Positions 1 to 18,400 of a stretch of DNA of 64,000 nt are shown one piece after another. Source of the stretch: Chaenocephalus aceratus (Eukaryota; Chordata; Actinopteri; Perciformes; Channichthyidae); assembly GCA_023974075.1 (NCBI GenBank), contig CM043807.1:9291676-9355675 (forward strand), read 5' to 3'. Made by a program: the position numbers and the translations under genes. The notes below the pieces were generated by a model. It did not search any database and was not told the origin of the DNA. It saw nothing but the letters and a program-made list of their open reading frames with translations. Positions within the stretch are counted from its first letter, which is position 1, and each line of letters opens with the position of its first letter.

Positions 1-1909
1 GCTGCATATTAACCTCTGTGTGTGCGGAGGTGAGATTTTGTACGCAGCAAACTTACAACTAAAGTTGGTGGAGGCAGTCATTATTTCTAACCTGTCCTCA
101 CTGGTCATCAGCACAACCAATGACAATGACAAAGCTTTATAAGCCACTAAACCATGACTAGACACTATCACAGTCATGTATTGCAGTGCTTGAATTCATG
201 AAGACAATAACTGCATGCTTATTATGAGAATAAGGCTCTGAGATCATAGTTTTAAGAAAATAGGGGTCATTCTAGGATTTAAATCTAATCAGATCTTAGT
301 GTTAAGGTTTTTAATGTGTTTGTTTTTGGCCAGTCAGAGAGAATGAGAGAATGATGACTGTAGGGACATGAAGACAAAGAACAGAAACAAACATACACCA
401 GATATTATTATATTTGGTGTGTGTTTCAAGTTTGACTTAATCCAATCTAAATGTACATTTTAACTTTCAAACTCTTCAACTGGAGTTTGTGATTGTTGGA
501 ACAGTGAAAAGAGAGTCAAAGACGGTTTCAATGTTTGTTTTGTCCATGGTGTTTTTTGTACAGTATCCAGTACATTTCCCACTAAAAATAATACACAAAT
601 ATGTATAAGTGGTGTGTGTTGTCTAGTAGGAAGAGGACTCTCCAAACATGCAAACGACCAAACAAACTCCTACAGTCTCCCTGTGTCAGCTGGAAATTCT
701 GGAAATGTTACCCTGCAGGGTTAGAGATGATCAGGTAATGCAAAGGATGCATGTCGACAAGCTGGACAGAAATACGAGGAAACGCAGGACAGCTGCTGTA
801 ATAGAGAGCACAATGTCTGCCAGACATTGACCTGTACATGATGTGTCAAACTGCACTGTGCCCGCTTGTATTTATAACTCTACTATCATTTTTACTGCGT
901 GTGTTATCCAAAATTACCAGGCTATAATGTCTCCCTCCTGCTGTCCTACTTTGCCTTCATTACTATTAGACTTTCTTCTCCATTTGATCTCTCCTCTGCC
1001 CTCCACTTGAAGTTGGTTAAAGTCATTTCAGTTGAAATCTCATCTTTTCTACTCTTTCTTCTATTTAGATTTGGAAGCAACTTTTACATTTAACCTTAGT
1101 GTTGTCTTCCCATCAAACGTGCAACTTTTTTGACTTTATGGTCAATAGAACTAATTTATCCAAAATTAAACTACATTTCTTAATAAAAAAAAAAGGCAAA
1201 AATGTTGAATGATTTTTCTAAATGTACACCCGAAGACCACAGCTGCTATAAATTGATATATAATAAAAAAACCATCCCTAATTCAAAGTAGATCATTCTT
1301 TTTTTTGACAAAATAACCCTTTATTCCGATATAATATGATTTAGAAACAGGTCAAATTTGACCCAATGACAACAGGAAGGTTTATCATGCCTTTTGTCCT
1401 TTGACTGATTATATTGAGTGTCCCAAAAACACAAAAAAAATAAACACCCCTTGTCTTTTGTGTTGTGCAGCTTTTCTGATTGCCCACCAATAACAGTGGC
1501 CTGTTCAGATACCATCAGTACATTCTCACAGTGTGAATACGTCCTGCCTCCCGAGGCGTGCAGCATGCCAACACTTGATCAACAGCCACTGGGAGTAAAG
1601 GAGCACATTAACTCCGTCTGTCCCCTTCCAGCTAAGTGGAACCATCGCTGAGGGGTGTACAAATTGCAGCCAGAATCTAATTTCAGATGAACACACACCT
1701 CAGGTCCTCTAAAGCAGCAAAAAAAAACAATCTGAAGAAACATGATGACTTGAACTTGCCGTTTGGCTTTGCCCATCAAAGTGGTGCATGCTGGGTAGCA
1801 GCTCAGAGGAGAGTGGATAGAGTCTCAACCCAAAGCAGGAAGAGTCCTTCTAAGTTGGAAGATGCACAGATCAAAACCAATACAACTTCACATCAGCCCT
1901 TTTGTTATA
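1..1909. other. Non-coding stretch, nothing recognised
   Basis: AT-rich sequence with only short open frames and no recognisable protein motif, RNA gene or repeat boundary. A few homopolymer A runs occur near 1183 and 1432. Confidence 0.5.
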
Positions 1910-2109
1910 CCATTACATTACATGTTACTTGTTAGACGCTTTTATCCAAAGCAACTTACATACTCAATACTATGGACAATCCCCACAGGAACAATTTGGG
2001 GTGAAGTGTCTTGCCCAAGGACACAACGCCATGCTGATTGCAGTGGGGTTTGAACCTGTGACCCCCCAATCCAAACACCAACGCACTATCCACTGCGCCA
2101 CAGCCTCCC
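1910..2109 (-). mobile_element. tRNA-derived SINE (copy 1)
   Basis: Read on the minus strand, the element begins with a tRNA-like head. A pol III box-B match (GGTTCAAACC) is the complement of 2047-2056. A central region follows, and the 3' tail carries GCTTTGGATAAAAGCGTC and ends in TGTAATGTAATG. The same sequence recurs in the opposite orientation at 24168-24359, which shows it is dispersed. The tail resembles those that fish SINEs share with L2-clade LINEs; the exact family name is not certain. It is non-coding and would depend on LINE machinery. Confidence 0.8.
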
Positions 2110-3650
2110 ACCAAACTAATACTCCTCCTCTGGCTTTTCTTGAGATCCACGGTGACTAAGAACATTTAGTAACTGTAACTTATTTAGCTGTTTTTACAAT
2201 TGCCAAATTGCAGCCAAATACCATCTCCAGCGCCTCTGACTCAAGGCCACACTGTCTTACTTTCTCCTCTGCAGCTGTCTCACTAACTTTTCAATGACAC
2301 CAGGTCCTTCTCAATGTTACACAATCTTCTTCTCCCCCTCCTCCTTAAAGAACAAATTGACCTGAGCGTGGAGCACACGGCTGTTGCCTGCTGGGTAATG
2401 ACATCACTCCAATACTCTTGTCAATGTACAAGTGGGAGGGAGCAGAGAGGCTGTTACATTTACACTTCCTCCGCTCATTTCCTCTCTCATCTAGCCGGAC
2501 ATTTCCCTCCAGCATTTTGTCTCTCGATCTAGATATAGTCTCTCCATTTGTCACTTTCCGCCACCTCGTCTTGTTTATTTTCTCCCATTTCCCCTCTTCC
2601 TGCCATTTCCTTTATTTTCTGCCTCACACCCACCTACCTCCTGAAACCCTGACAGCAGAGGCAGGAGCTGCAGAGGGCCAATTTCCTGAGTGCTGCTCAC
2701 CACTGCCACTCGTTTAATTACTGCAGAGACAGAGGCTGGAGGCAGGGCCTGTCAGAGCCTGAGCCTGGATCAGTGTGGTCCCTCACAGCGCCTGCTCTCC
2801 TGGGGGGTGGTGATGGTGAGGGGGGGGGGGTACCTGTCATATTCTATAGCTGCTATAGAGGCGCGAGCTGACAACTACAGATTATCTTCCTTTATTGCAG
2901 TCCTGAGAGGCCTGGCAGCCATATGGCCAGAATACAGGATTCTTTTCTTTCTTTTAGCACACTCACACACACCTGAACCTTTTTCCTGAGGCATCCAAGG
3001 GGACTAAAAACGGTGTCAAAGAGGAAGTGGAAAGTGTCTCAGTGGGAGCAGTGGCAGTGTTTAGCATCACAATGTGCAGGTAATTAATTCCCAAAAGGCT
3101 CTGAATTCATGTGTATCTCCAACTTACTCACATCAAGACATGTTTTATTAGATAGTTTACTGCCCAGTGTATTTCATTTTTCAGTTTTCAGGTCTTACAT
3201 TCGGTTTAATATCAACATTTGACTGTATTGGACACCTATGAAACATCTTACCTTAGCTTTAGCCCTATGTAGTTTTATAGTAATAGCATATCAATGTTAG
3301 AATTTAGCTTTTAACAATTATAATCTTTAACAAAAACATGACATATTATTAATTTTGCTTCACATACAGTAAGTAACAGATTATTTTGTGCGTGGGCCCC
3401 CGCAGGACAATGTTTGCAAACTAAACTAAACCATTCATTTAGGATAAAACATGAAAGTGGGGATATGAGATTAAGCAAATGAAAAATGAGAAGAAGAAAA
3501 AAGCTGAACAGACAGAGAAGCTTATTGAACATTGGTTGTTGGGATTTTTAGGATTTGTTATTCCACCGTTAGTCTCAGGGGCTAACCTAATGGTCAGTGG
3601 TGGTAATGGCACCACATCCCCACATGATGACATGCGCTCCTCTGTTGCCC
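2110..3650. other. Non-coding stretch, pyrimidine-rich block
   Basis: A C/T-rich segment lies at about 2450-2640, and a run of eleven to twelve G lies near 2820. No gene or known element was recognised. Confidence 0.45.
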
Positions 3651-4166
3651 CTTTCACACCAACGCGTTTTCAGCTCCGGCTCGGAGCTGGAGCCTGAAAA
3701 GTACCGGTTTTCCCTGTTCACACCGCAGAGGCGCCGCCTCTTAGCTCCGGAATCCGGTTCACTTCCAGCTCCAAATATTTGTCAGACTAGAGGCAAGAGC
3801 TTCGGAGCTAAGAGGCGGCGTCGCTTACGTCTCTCTTTCGTCAAGGCAGGTTGAAGTAGATGCTGAAGACCACAAAGAAGTCTTGCATTTCACATGTGAT
3901 GTTTGTAAAGTTCCAAGTAAAGTCGTCCGATGCCTTCCATTTAGTTTCGTAAGAGGATAAGCAAAGCGAACAGCGCTTCAATACAATCGGCCATTGTTGT
4001 TGTCGATGTGAGGGATTTCCGCGCGGTTTGGATTTTATGAAGCAGGCACGTAAACGGTGACGTCATGACGCAGCAGCGGCAGCTCTGGGCGGTGTGAACA
4101 GAGCGGGAGCAGAAAAGGGAAACCGGAGCTGAACCAGAAAAGCTCCCGCTCGGAGCTGTGTCAGCC
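3651..4166. mobile_element. Fold-back MITE-like element, unclassified
   Basis: Imperfect inverted arms lie at 3651-3727 and 4089-4166. They share blocks such as CTGTTCACACCGC (3714-3726, complement at 4089-4101) and repeated GAGCGGGAGC/CTCGGAGCT motifs. A second, tighter inverted pair lies inside it (3730-3752 with 3801-3824, containing CGCCTCTTAGCTCCG). The GC-rich block is abrupt against AT-rich flanks. No target-site duplication could be fixed, so superfamily and exact ends are open. Confidence 0.5.
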
Positions 4167-4639
4167 TTGACTTCTCAGCCGTTTCTGATGTTTGGATTGA
4201 ACCCACTCTGAGGATGGGAGCACGTTTTGTGGACATCACCATGGCAACTGCACATGTTCCCTTTGAAAACACTTAAAAAGCAGTTTGTCTCCTCTTTTTA
4301 AAACATACATACAATAATGCATCTTTTTAAAGCTTGCTTAGGTTAATCGGCGCTTTGACAGAGAAACTGAAACCCCGCTGTGTCTCTTTTTCCTTTGAAC
4401 TCATTCACCTGACACCAGAGTGGCTTGTTTTTCTTAAACATGTCAGGTTTGGATCCAGCCTGTCAACTCTGCACTGGATCCTGTCTGTGATGTTTCATGC
4501 TCGATGCTCCGCAGGCCATGAGAAATACAACAGAAAGTTGAAGAAAGGTGGGCGTCAGTAACGCCTTCTCTGCAGACGTACACACACACACTACTACTAC
4601 TGCAGACGTACGCTAACAACTAGTCACAACTTCATATTG

Positions 4640-4640
<1 letters not shown>
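4167..4640. other. Non-coding stretch, nothing recognised
   Basis: Only short open frames. A short imperfect duplication (CTGCAGACGTACAC and CTGCAGACGTACGC) lies just before the microsatellite. Confidence 0.4.

Positions 4641-4736
<96 letters not shown>
4641..4736. repeat. (AC)n microsatellite, about 48 units
   Basis: Uninterrupted AC dinucleotide run read directly from the sequence. Open frames through it on either strand are poly-Thr-His or poly-Cys-Val artefacts. Confidence 0.98.
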
Positions 4737-4738
<2 letters not shown>

Positions 4739-7700
4739 CAACTACAGGAACACAGGTTAATATTGGGTTGGAGTTCAAGAACACTTTTTCCACACACATG
4801 CTACTTGACAACACAGATGTATTTGTCTCCCAGAATCCTCTTCCCTCCTTCCAGGTGATAAGATCACAGTGTGGTGAACAGCAGAGAATATTAAGTGACA
4901 TTTGAGCTGAATGGGTTCATTTTTGTTCAACCCCCCACTTTAACCCCAGCCTTTACACAGACTTCCTGTCTGTCTGGTGAGTCCTCAACATGCCCCGGCA
5001 TGTCCCCTGACTTTCAGTCAACCAGAAATAGCCTAAACTATATGGTAAAGTGGGATCTGTGGAGTTTGTTGCCAGAATAAGAGCGTATATTTTACCATGG
5101 CAGAGAACCCTCATGTATATGTCAGGTAAACAACAAATACATAATCTTACTTTTTATTACCTTACTCTCCTTTCTGTAGTGTTTAGGAAACTAAAATGGG
5201 AGAAAAAAGTCACGGTAACGTGTTGGGAACTATTTTCAGCTTCAAATTAATACACATTAGTTGCATTTGTATCCTAATTATTTACAACACTGTACATTCA
5301 TTCGTTTTTTTGTGGGATTTGTTGACAGAAGGAAAAATATAACCTTTATTTAGGTGGGAGAGTAAGAAGTGATTAAATGGTTAAAACAGGAGGAGTAACA
5401 GATACAGTAAATACTGGTTGTCTTTATCCTGACGAGAGGCTTTGACAAACCAGCACACACAGATTTCTGTGCATGAATACTGTAACACCACAACACTACA
5501 TTTGGCTCAACATGCTTACGTTGCAGGAGCAGCTGCAACTTTGGCGTTCCAGTTCAATCAGGTACATCTGCCTTTTATCATGCCTCCATGCTGACGTCTG
5601 TGCTTTGACTTTCTCCACCCAGGTTAGTGTGTGCCTGTCTCAGCTAGCTGGCAAAGAAGACCAATACCTGGTCTTTCTTCACACGTCATTAGTCAGAGTG
5701 CTCTCTGAAATGCTGTGACAGGCACCGGCTGGATTAACAGCACAACAGGGTCAAAAAGGTTATGTCCATAAGGCACACGTATGCAGCTTTAATTATAAGC
5801 TGGCACTAATTGTAGGTGAGCAAAGATACACTTCTCACTGTCAGGGTGTTTACGCCTTATTTCATTTATTGGGCAACCAGTGGAACTAAATATCATACAT
5901 GAGGAGCTTTCAGTGCATTTAACTTTATTTGATTAACTTGGTGTATTATCTATAATTGTGTAAATCAATAGAATTGTTCAAAGGATAAAACAATTTAATT
6001 ATATTTTCTGTTCAAAGGATTGTATTTGTGCCATCTCATGACCCATCCCTCGCCATGGAATTACACAATTGCTCCAGTGTCATGAATCAGTCAATGCCAA
6101 AATAAACAATAATGATAATGAATCACAATCATCCACTCCTTACCAAACAATGCCTCCTTATTTAACTCCCATGCATTCACGCAGCAGTCTCTTTATTAAA
6201 AGTATCTGTTTTAAACAACTCTTTTTTTATAATTAGTTCAATGTGAAACATCACACAAGGGGGCATAACTTAAAAAGGTCTAAAACAAGTTTAAAATAGG
6301 TTTGGTGTTTGAGGGTGTGACAAGGGAACAGAAAGAAATATAATTAAACTTAATAAATAAGTATATATTTGATCAAAACAAAAAGGGTACTGAAGTGAAC
6401 TCTTCTTGTAGATTCTAGATAGACTTCCAAATGACAGCGTTGGATAATTGTCATGGGAAACATACAAGTGCCCCGCATGCATGACTGACACCGTCTAGAA
6501 GGATGAGTGTATCTATTTTACGGACACACTTGACCTTCGTGACGGCAGCGGTGCACGGATACAGCAGCGTGGAAAATCCAACAAACTCAAACCTGTGCGT
6601 CACAATGAAGTACCTCAGCTCCTGGTCACGACAGGCCCTATAGCATGTTTGGAGTCTCTGAACGAGAGTGCTTTGGGGTCCTCTCCTCTGCACTTATGGC
6701 CCAGTGAAACTATAGCTTGTGGCATGAATAGCAGCTGGGGGTGAAAGGACAGCTTGCATGGGCCCAGACTGGATCTGATCCCGGGCTGTTTAAAGGGTGA
6801 GTCATGTTGCGGGTTAGCACCGTCACTGACTCTCACCCACACCACTCCTGCTTTCTCTTTCTGTCTCTCTTTATAATGTGGAGCTCTGAGAGACAGATGA
6901 CCTAGTTGAGACACAGCAAACTGACTGGAGTCAATGATAAAACCTGTGTGTGTCTACATGTGTTCCCTCTTATCTACCTGAATGATAAGCTTATCATTCA
7001 TTTTCTATTCGTCTCTGAAGTTAAACTGTGAGCAATCCTGTTATATGACGCACCGGTTTTTTTTTCTGAGTATACAAGGCAGTGAAAACTGAACATGGTG
7101 ACCCAGAAATAATAAGTTGATTATGTTCTCCAGAGATACAATAAATATGGTGTTTATCTGAAACACTGGTGAGTTGAATACAGATATATTTTCTTAAAGG
7201 AATTGTTTAACATCATTTCGAGGATGGACTTTACTCTCATGTATTCACTTGGCTATTCCAGCCAGCTAGATAAGCTTAAATAGCCATAACAGTATTTTAT
7301 TTGAATGTTTTCCAAAACTAGTCATTTAAAAGAGTTATTATTCTATTTAGCTATCATATGCAATAGTGGAAACATTGTTTTATGTGGCACTGATTTAACA
7401 TTTTAGCACTAAGGGGACCTGGACACATTTTTAATAGCGGTATCTCACTCCATAGGGACTCTTCCATGTGTGACGCAGCATGTGTATAGGTCCTGTTTTG
7501 CATGTGTGTATTGGAGCATCTGTGTGTGGATACATATAGAACAGTGTGAAATATGTTTAACGCATTGCAGGAATGATAAAGTAGGCTATATCTTCTTAGT
7601 CATAGTAATATAAGCTGTTGTAAAATATGTTTACAACTTCAATACTTAAAGTTTTCCACTTTAACATGGGACTTTATCTGTGTCTTTTTCAGCCAAAAAT

Positions 7701-7965
7701 AAATAAATAACAGCCTCTTTTCACCCAATCAGGGTGCAATATTATTTTAGGGCACAATTTAAAACAATGTATCTTTAATATAAGCTGAGTCGCAGCACAC
7801 AGGATGCTACAGTCTAGTTCCCACATAGCAGACTTACAGTGTGTGAAGTCTGTCCCAGATAAAGTGAGAAGAACATGTATGTGATATTCATTGAAATGTT
7901 GCATATTTATATCTCACACAAACATGCTGCAGTCAGATACTATGCTATGTGGGCTGTCTGCGTGT

Positions 7966-7967
<2 letters not shown>
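4737..7967. other. Non-coding stretch, nothing coding recognised
   Basis: No protein motif, RNA gene or repeat boundary was recognised. The one notable local structure is the perfect palindrome at 6979-7000, listed separately. Confidence 0.4.
6979..7000. promoter_or_regulatory. Perfect 22-bp palindrome with two facing GATA-type sites
   Basis: The core AATGATAAGCTTATCATT reads the same on both strands and extends one more base pair pair-by-pair on each side to 22 bp. It places two TGATAAG motifs head to head, which fit the WGATAR consensus of GATA factors. Whether it acts as a regulatory site of btg1, 8 kb downstream, is unknown. Confidence 0.35.

Positions 7968-8030
<63 letters not shown>
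7968..8030. repeat. (GT)n microsatellite, about 31 units
   Basis: Uninterrupted GT run followed by an imperfect GAGAG segment. Read directly. Confidence 0.98.
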
Positions 8031-8032
<2 letters not shown>

Positions 8033-9715
8033 TGTGAGAGGGAGAGAGTGCAAAATGACTCAGCCGTCAGGCATGAAACTTGGCAATTTCAGGAAAAGTC
8101 AGTGAGTGCACAAAGGCAGCAACGTGCCACATGCAATATGCCACACACACACACCGGCCAGTTGGCATGTGTGTTATCTTTGCAGTGACAATCTACACAC
8201 AACATACACAGTTTACAGAAAGTATACAACCTCTCACGTGGGTTACATCTGTTTAAAGGCTCAAAGGATTTGGCACAAGACAGAAGATGTCACAGACGGC
8301 GGTGCTAGCTTTGAGCTAAATGCTAATGTTAGCAAGCCAACATGCTTCAAATGACATGCCGCAGCTCAGCAGGTATAACGTTTACCATGTTTCGCTTAAT
8401 GGGGAACCCAATACCAGATTTTCAAGATCATCATGGACAAAATAATTCACGATAAAGTAACATTTTAAGTGAAAAACAATATCAGTCAAATCCATCTTTA
8501 ACCTTTTGTTCCTTTACTTTCAAATAAATGACACTCAAAATACCGGTGTAGGAGATTGGAGAGTGAATTTGTAACCAAAACTGTACAAAGGTGTACAAAT
8601 GGAACACTTCCACTAATGGATAGTGAAAAGATAAGCAGATTTACTGATGAACAAAGCATGTTTCTAAGGGTTTTTTTGTACTCTGGATCACCATTTGATT
8701 GCATTGTAAATTCTTACAACGCCTGCTGTACACAGATGTCAGAGATACCTTTCAAGGCTTCAGGCGGTGAGTATTTGATCCTCAGCAGATTGGATTCTGG
8801 TGGAGTATTTAAGGGCACCATGTATAGTGCCTCGGTCTAGTTTTGATGATTCAGGAGAAATAATGCCTGAATATCCTTACAAGGCAGCGCAGGTCATCCC
8901 AAATAGGTTATGCAAGTCTAAGGTGTGTCTTACAGGATATCACGCTCCTGCAGCTTAAAGGGGGAACACGATTGTGAAATTATGAGGGTAGAATGTACAA
9001 TAACAACTGGTAGGATAGTTACAGTGTGAATCATGACACGCTTATATTTAAAGCTTGAGAAATAGTTTGGAGTTTCAATGACAGATGTGTCACTTCACAG
9101 TCTAATTCAGTTTTACCTGTGATTTAGGCGTAGAAGGGAGCCTTGGAGAATCAGTTTTCCAAACTGGACATGACTGGTCATGGCAGGCCCTTCACTATCT
9201 CAAATGTCAATGCTATAAATACACACAGTGGCATACACACACGCATACAGAGTTTATATTGTTTAACTCATGGTGGTGTAAAGTCACAAAGTGTACAGGT
9301 CCTCTGTTCTTGTCTTTGGCTTCAAAATACTGTCTGACTGAATGACTTGGAGCGGAGAGCTTCAGTTATGAGTGGTACAAGGAATAATTTGTACATCAAC
9401 GTGTACAGCTACGGAACATTTTAAGCCTACCAGCTTAAAGCCGATGCATGCGGCACATTTTGTCTTGCCAAGCACAGAGCATGAATAACTCAAGACGTGC
9501 TGGAGAGCGATGAGTGTGAAGAGAATAAAGGTAAAACAAAACTCCGGGGTGGGATTTCTTAGAAGATCCATCTGGTCTTAAACTTCCGAATGAGTTAAGT
9601 AAATACAGAGTAAGGCTGAAACAGAAGTAGGAACAAAAAACATATTACGAGAAAACAAAAATCTGTTTCCGTGGCCTTGCTCCATTTTTGTGAAAGAATC
9701 CAGAGCAACTCCAGC

Positions 9716-9717
<2 letters not shown>
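8031..9717. other. Non-coding stretch, nothing coding recognised
   Basis: Apart from the GCTAA-type motif at 8304, I see no gene, RNA or element boundary. Confidence 0.4.
8304..8333. repeat. GCTAA/TTAGC-type fish dispersed motif
   Basis: The segment contains GAGCTAAATGCTAATGTTAG. Its inverse (TTAGCATTTAGCTC) occurs at 63783-63796. Related GCTAGC/TTAGC clusters occur near 10470, 26170, 30840, 34345 and 35230. It looks like a short dispersed repeat unit, not a gene part. Confidence 0.45.

Positions 9718-9795
<78 letters not shown>
9718..9795. repeat. (GA)n microsatellite, about 39 units
   Basis: Uninterrupted GA run. Long poly-Arg-Glu and poly-Ser-Leu frames across it are artefacts. Confidence 0.98.
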
Positions 9796-15100
<5,305 letters not shown>

Positions 15101-15143
15101 TGCTGTAGCAGCTTGTGCGGCTCTGTGGGGAGGGAGGGGGCGC

Positions 15144-15151
15144 TATAAAAG
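15144..15151 (+). promoter_or_regulatory. btg1: btg1 TATA box
   Basis: TATAAAAG lies in a GC-rich context (preceded by GGAGGGAGGGGGCGC), 337 bp before the first start codon. An inverted CCAAT motif (ATTGG) lies about 60 bp upstream. By the usual spacing, transcription would start near 15172, giving a 5'UTR of roughly 310 bp. Confidence 0.7.
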
Positions 15152-15480
15152 CCTGCTCCCCCACACACAGAGCTTCACTCTGGAGGAGGAAAATCTAGAC
15201 GGTGGGTTGGTCAACCTGGAACGGAAGGACCCCCCCAACCCCCCCCCACTATTTACCAACAACAGGCGTCTATTTCCGAACACTGTACCGTCCTGGCACA
15301 CGGACCTGCTCTGAAAAGAACCTTCACTCTACCTCGCCGAAATAAATGTCAAGAGAAACAACGCAAGAGCCAACACATAAGGATCGCTGCTCGGAAGAAG
15401 TGGCGAGAAATACGAAGAGTCGAACCAACACGTAGAGACAAACAGGAAAAGCGCACGGGTCGTGTCCCCTGTCTTTCTCA

Positions 15481-18400
15481 ATGCATACTCTTTGTGCCCG
15501 AGGAACCATGAAGCCTGAGATCAGCGCCGCGGTGACGTTTCTGTCGAGATTTCTGAGGGTAAAAGGACACGTAAACGACCGACAGGTCCAAACATTCAAC
15601 CAAAGCTTACAGGACATTTTGTCAGGTAAGAAAACGAGAACATTCTCCCGTTGCGCCCACCAAACACATCTTAATATAAACTATCTCCCATGTTTTTCCT
15701 ACGTTTAGTTGGATGATTTAGTTATTAAATTACTCTTTTAATTGGTTTGAAGATGATTCAGAAAAAGCCTTTCTTTGTTCTCTAGTGTCACTAACAGTGC
15801 GCTACCGACGCGCACCACTGTTTGCGCACGACGAGGGAAAAAAAACAAGCCAGAATCAACACTGCGAGTAGTTCACGACGATTCCTCGACGATTACATTG
15901 ATACTAAATTATATTTTTTCACTAAAACACAAAATGGACCATTTGTGGTTGGTTACTTTGTTTGGAAGATGAGGAAAAGGGGGAGGGGGTTGGAAAGAGG
16001 CTCGAACAAGGAAGTGCTCGATAAAGCTCTGTGAGCACAACAGCCCCAGTGAGGCTGCTCAATTACGTAATGCATTAGAAATAGGTTGGCAATAAATACA
16101 CAAGCAATGAAATACATAATTCTATGCAGGGTCACTCACAATAATACATTAAAACTTTTGTTATACAATACAATTATCACAATAGAAAACATTACTTTCG
16201 ACTTGTTTGTGTTTTATATGGTGAGTAATCACTTGATATTTGAGCAATACAAATGTCGACCATGTAGTTAAACTGTGACATTGTGTTTTCCCTGCCATTC
16301 ACAGTTGGCATCAACACATTTACTTTTCACAGTGAATGTGAGTCGTCACTTCCCTTCTCTTTAGTTTCCAGGAAATTCGGCCTCTAAGCTTCCCACAGGC
16401 TTACTTTAGCATTATGACTGATTTTAGAGTATATTATATATAGTATTAGAGATACTGCTCGGGGATTGTGTCTCATTTCCTGCTGTAAACACACTCCAGC
16501 TTTAAATCTACCATACATCTGCCTCAGTCTACTGAGCAGATGGCCTTAATTTCCTAGATAAAGAATGTATTACTTTTTGAGGGAAATTGTTCCTAGAAAA
16601 AACGAAAGCACTTACCAGCTAAGTAGAATCATTGTTGGACGTCAATAATGAAATTTCTTCTACAGCCTAGGGAAAGTATTGTCTTTAAACGAGGCTAAAA
16701 GAACATTTAAACACCGTAAGAATCAAAGTCAAGCTGCAGTTCGTTTTAGGTGGCCGTGCAACTGCCTGTCGTAAATTATTGTAACACGTTGTGTAATTTT
16801 TAGGAAATGTTGACGAAAATATTGGGCAAAATGTTACCAAATCGCAATTTGACGGCAGTGTTTGTAAACAAGGCTAACGTTGAATGGAGACGACTGGGAG
16901 CCTTTGGGTGGGGGAGGGGAAGTGTTTCTGATGGGAGCAGCGTAATCACATAGGAAATGGAGGGGAAATCCACCGAAAGAAACACCACGTTTTTAGTGCT
17001 CATAACCCGATTAAACGTTGCCATTTAACTCACAAAGGCAAGGCTCGGAAAAGATTTAATGAATTTGGGAATGCTTGGAATGCCGTAGTACTAGTTTATA
17101 AGACAAATGTCGAGTTGGAAGCAAAAGTTAATTCTATGGAGGCTCGTCGCTGCTAAACTAGGCCTGCCTGAGCTCTTTTAGCCTGGAAACAACAGTCACT
17201 CACTATTGTGTCGGCATGCTGGGCTACTCTTGTTTGTGCTGGGCGAAAGGAGGTGGGGAAATTAACAGATTTAAGTCTCCATAGTTGTGTAATTGTAGTT
17301 AAAAAGCTTTGCTTCATCCTGTGTTGATGCCCATCCAGTTAATAATACAATCTCCAGATGTTTTCTCTAGTAATAGTGATCAGATACAATGAATAAACAA
17401 CCGTCTTTCGTTACACTCTTTAATTAAAATGCACATCCTCATTTACTCCCCCTCTTCTTCCACATGTGTCCTGTTTTTTTTTTTTTAGAATAGGGGATTG
17501 AAGGTATCTTCCTTTGTGTCCTAGGTTCAAAGATCAGACGACTTTTGCTGCCAGCCCAGTATACATCCATCTGTGTTAAGACACAGGGGGAGTAAGGGTG
17601 TATTATCATGTTCATTTATACTTGACCTTCGGGCCCCCAGCCTGAATAATGGCCTACTTCGCTTACCCTGTTTTGTCTTTGGCCACAATAAAGCTTGCAA
17701 CAATGGGATTATAATATGGATGAGCTTTGACAGAGTAATGAGGGTTGGTGTGTTTTCGTGAAGTGGGCTGATAAAAAATCAGAACAAAGAAATGTAAAAT
17801 AGAAAGAAAATTCCTTTTTCTATGTGAACTTCCATGGAAAGACTGGGCCATACATTGCTTCCTTAATCACCCAGAATACGACTTTCAACCGTCAAATGTT
17901 CCTCTCGTAACCTTAACCACTTGCATGCCTGAAGCATACCAAGAGCAGAGCCACTAGTCACTGCATGACAGTTTTTTACTCGGATGGAAAGGGAGACAAA
18001 ATATTGTCCTTTCCCTTTAAGAGGCGGAGCCTGGCTGGCTGGCTGGGACTTCTACACTTTTGATGTGTTTTGTTCAGCCAGTCATGGGAGACTTTGTGAC
18101 ACTGACGGCAGCCAGAGGAGGGATTGTGCCAATTCAATGGCACTTTTTTTTTGTCACGTAGGCCCCCGGGTGCCACTGGCCGCCTGTTTATAGCTGCTTA
18201 TCAGGCCTGTAACAGGTGGTGGTGTTTCTTTCCTTTCCTAACACAACTGCACCCTGTACTTTGGTGTAGATAAGAATATTTGTTTTCTATATGCCATAGG
18301 CTAAATCTGACGCATGGTAAACTCCCGCTGGAACAAACTGTGATAATAGAACACAGGGGATTCCTTTACATTTAGGATTAACATTGAATGCAATACCCTA

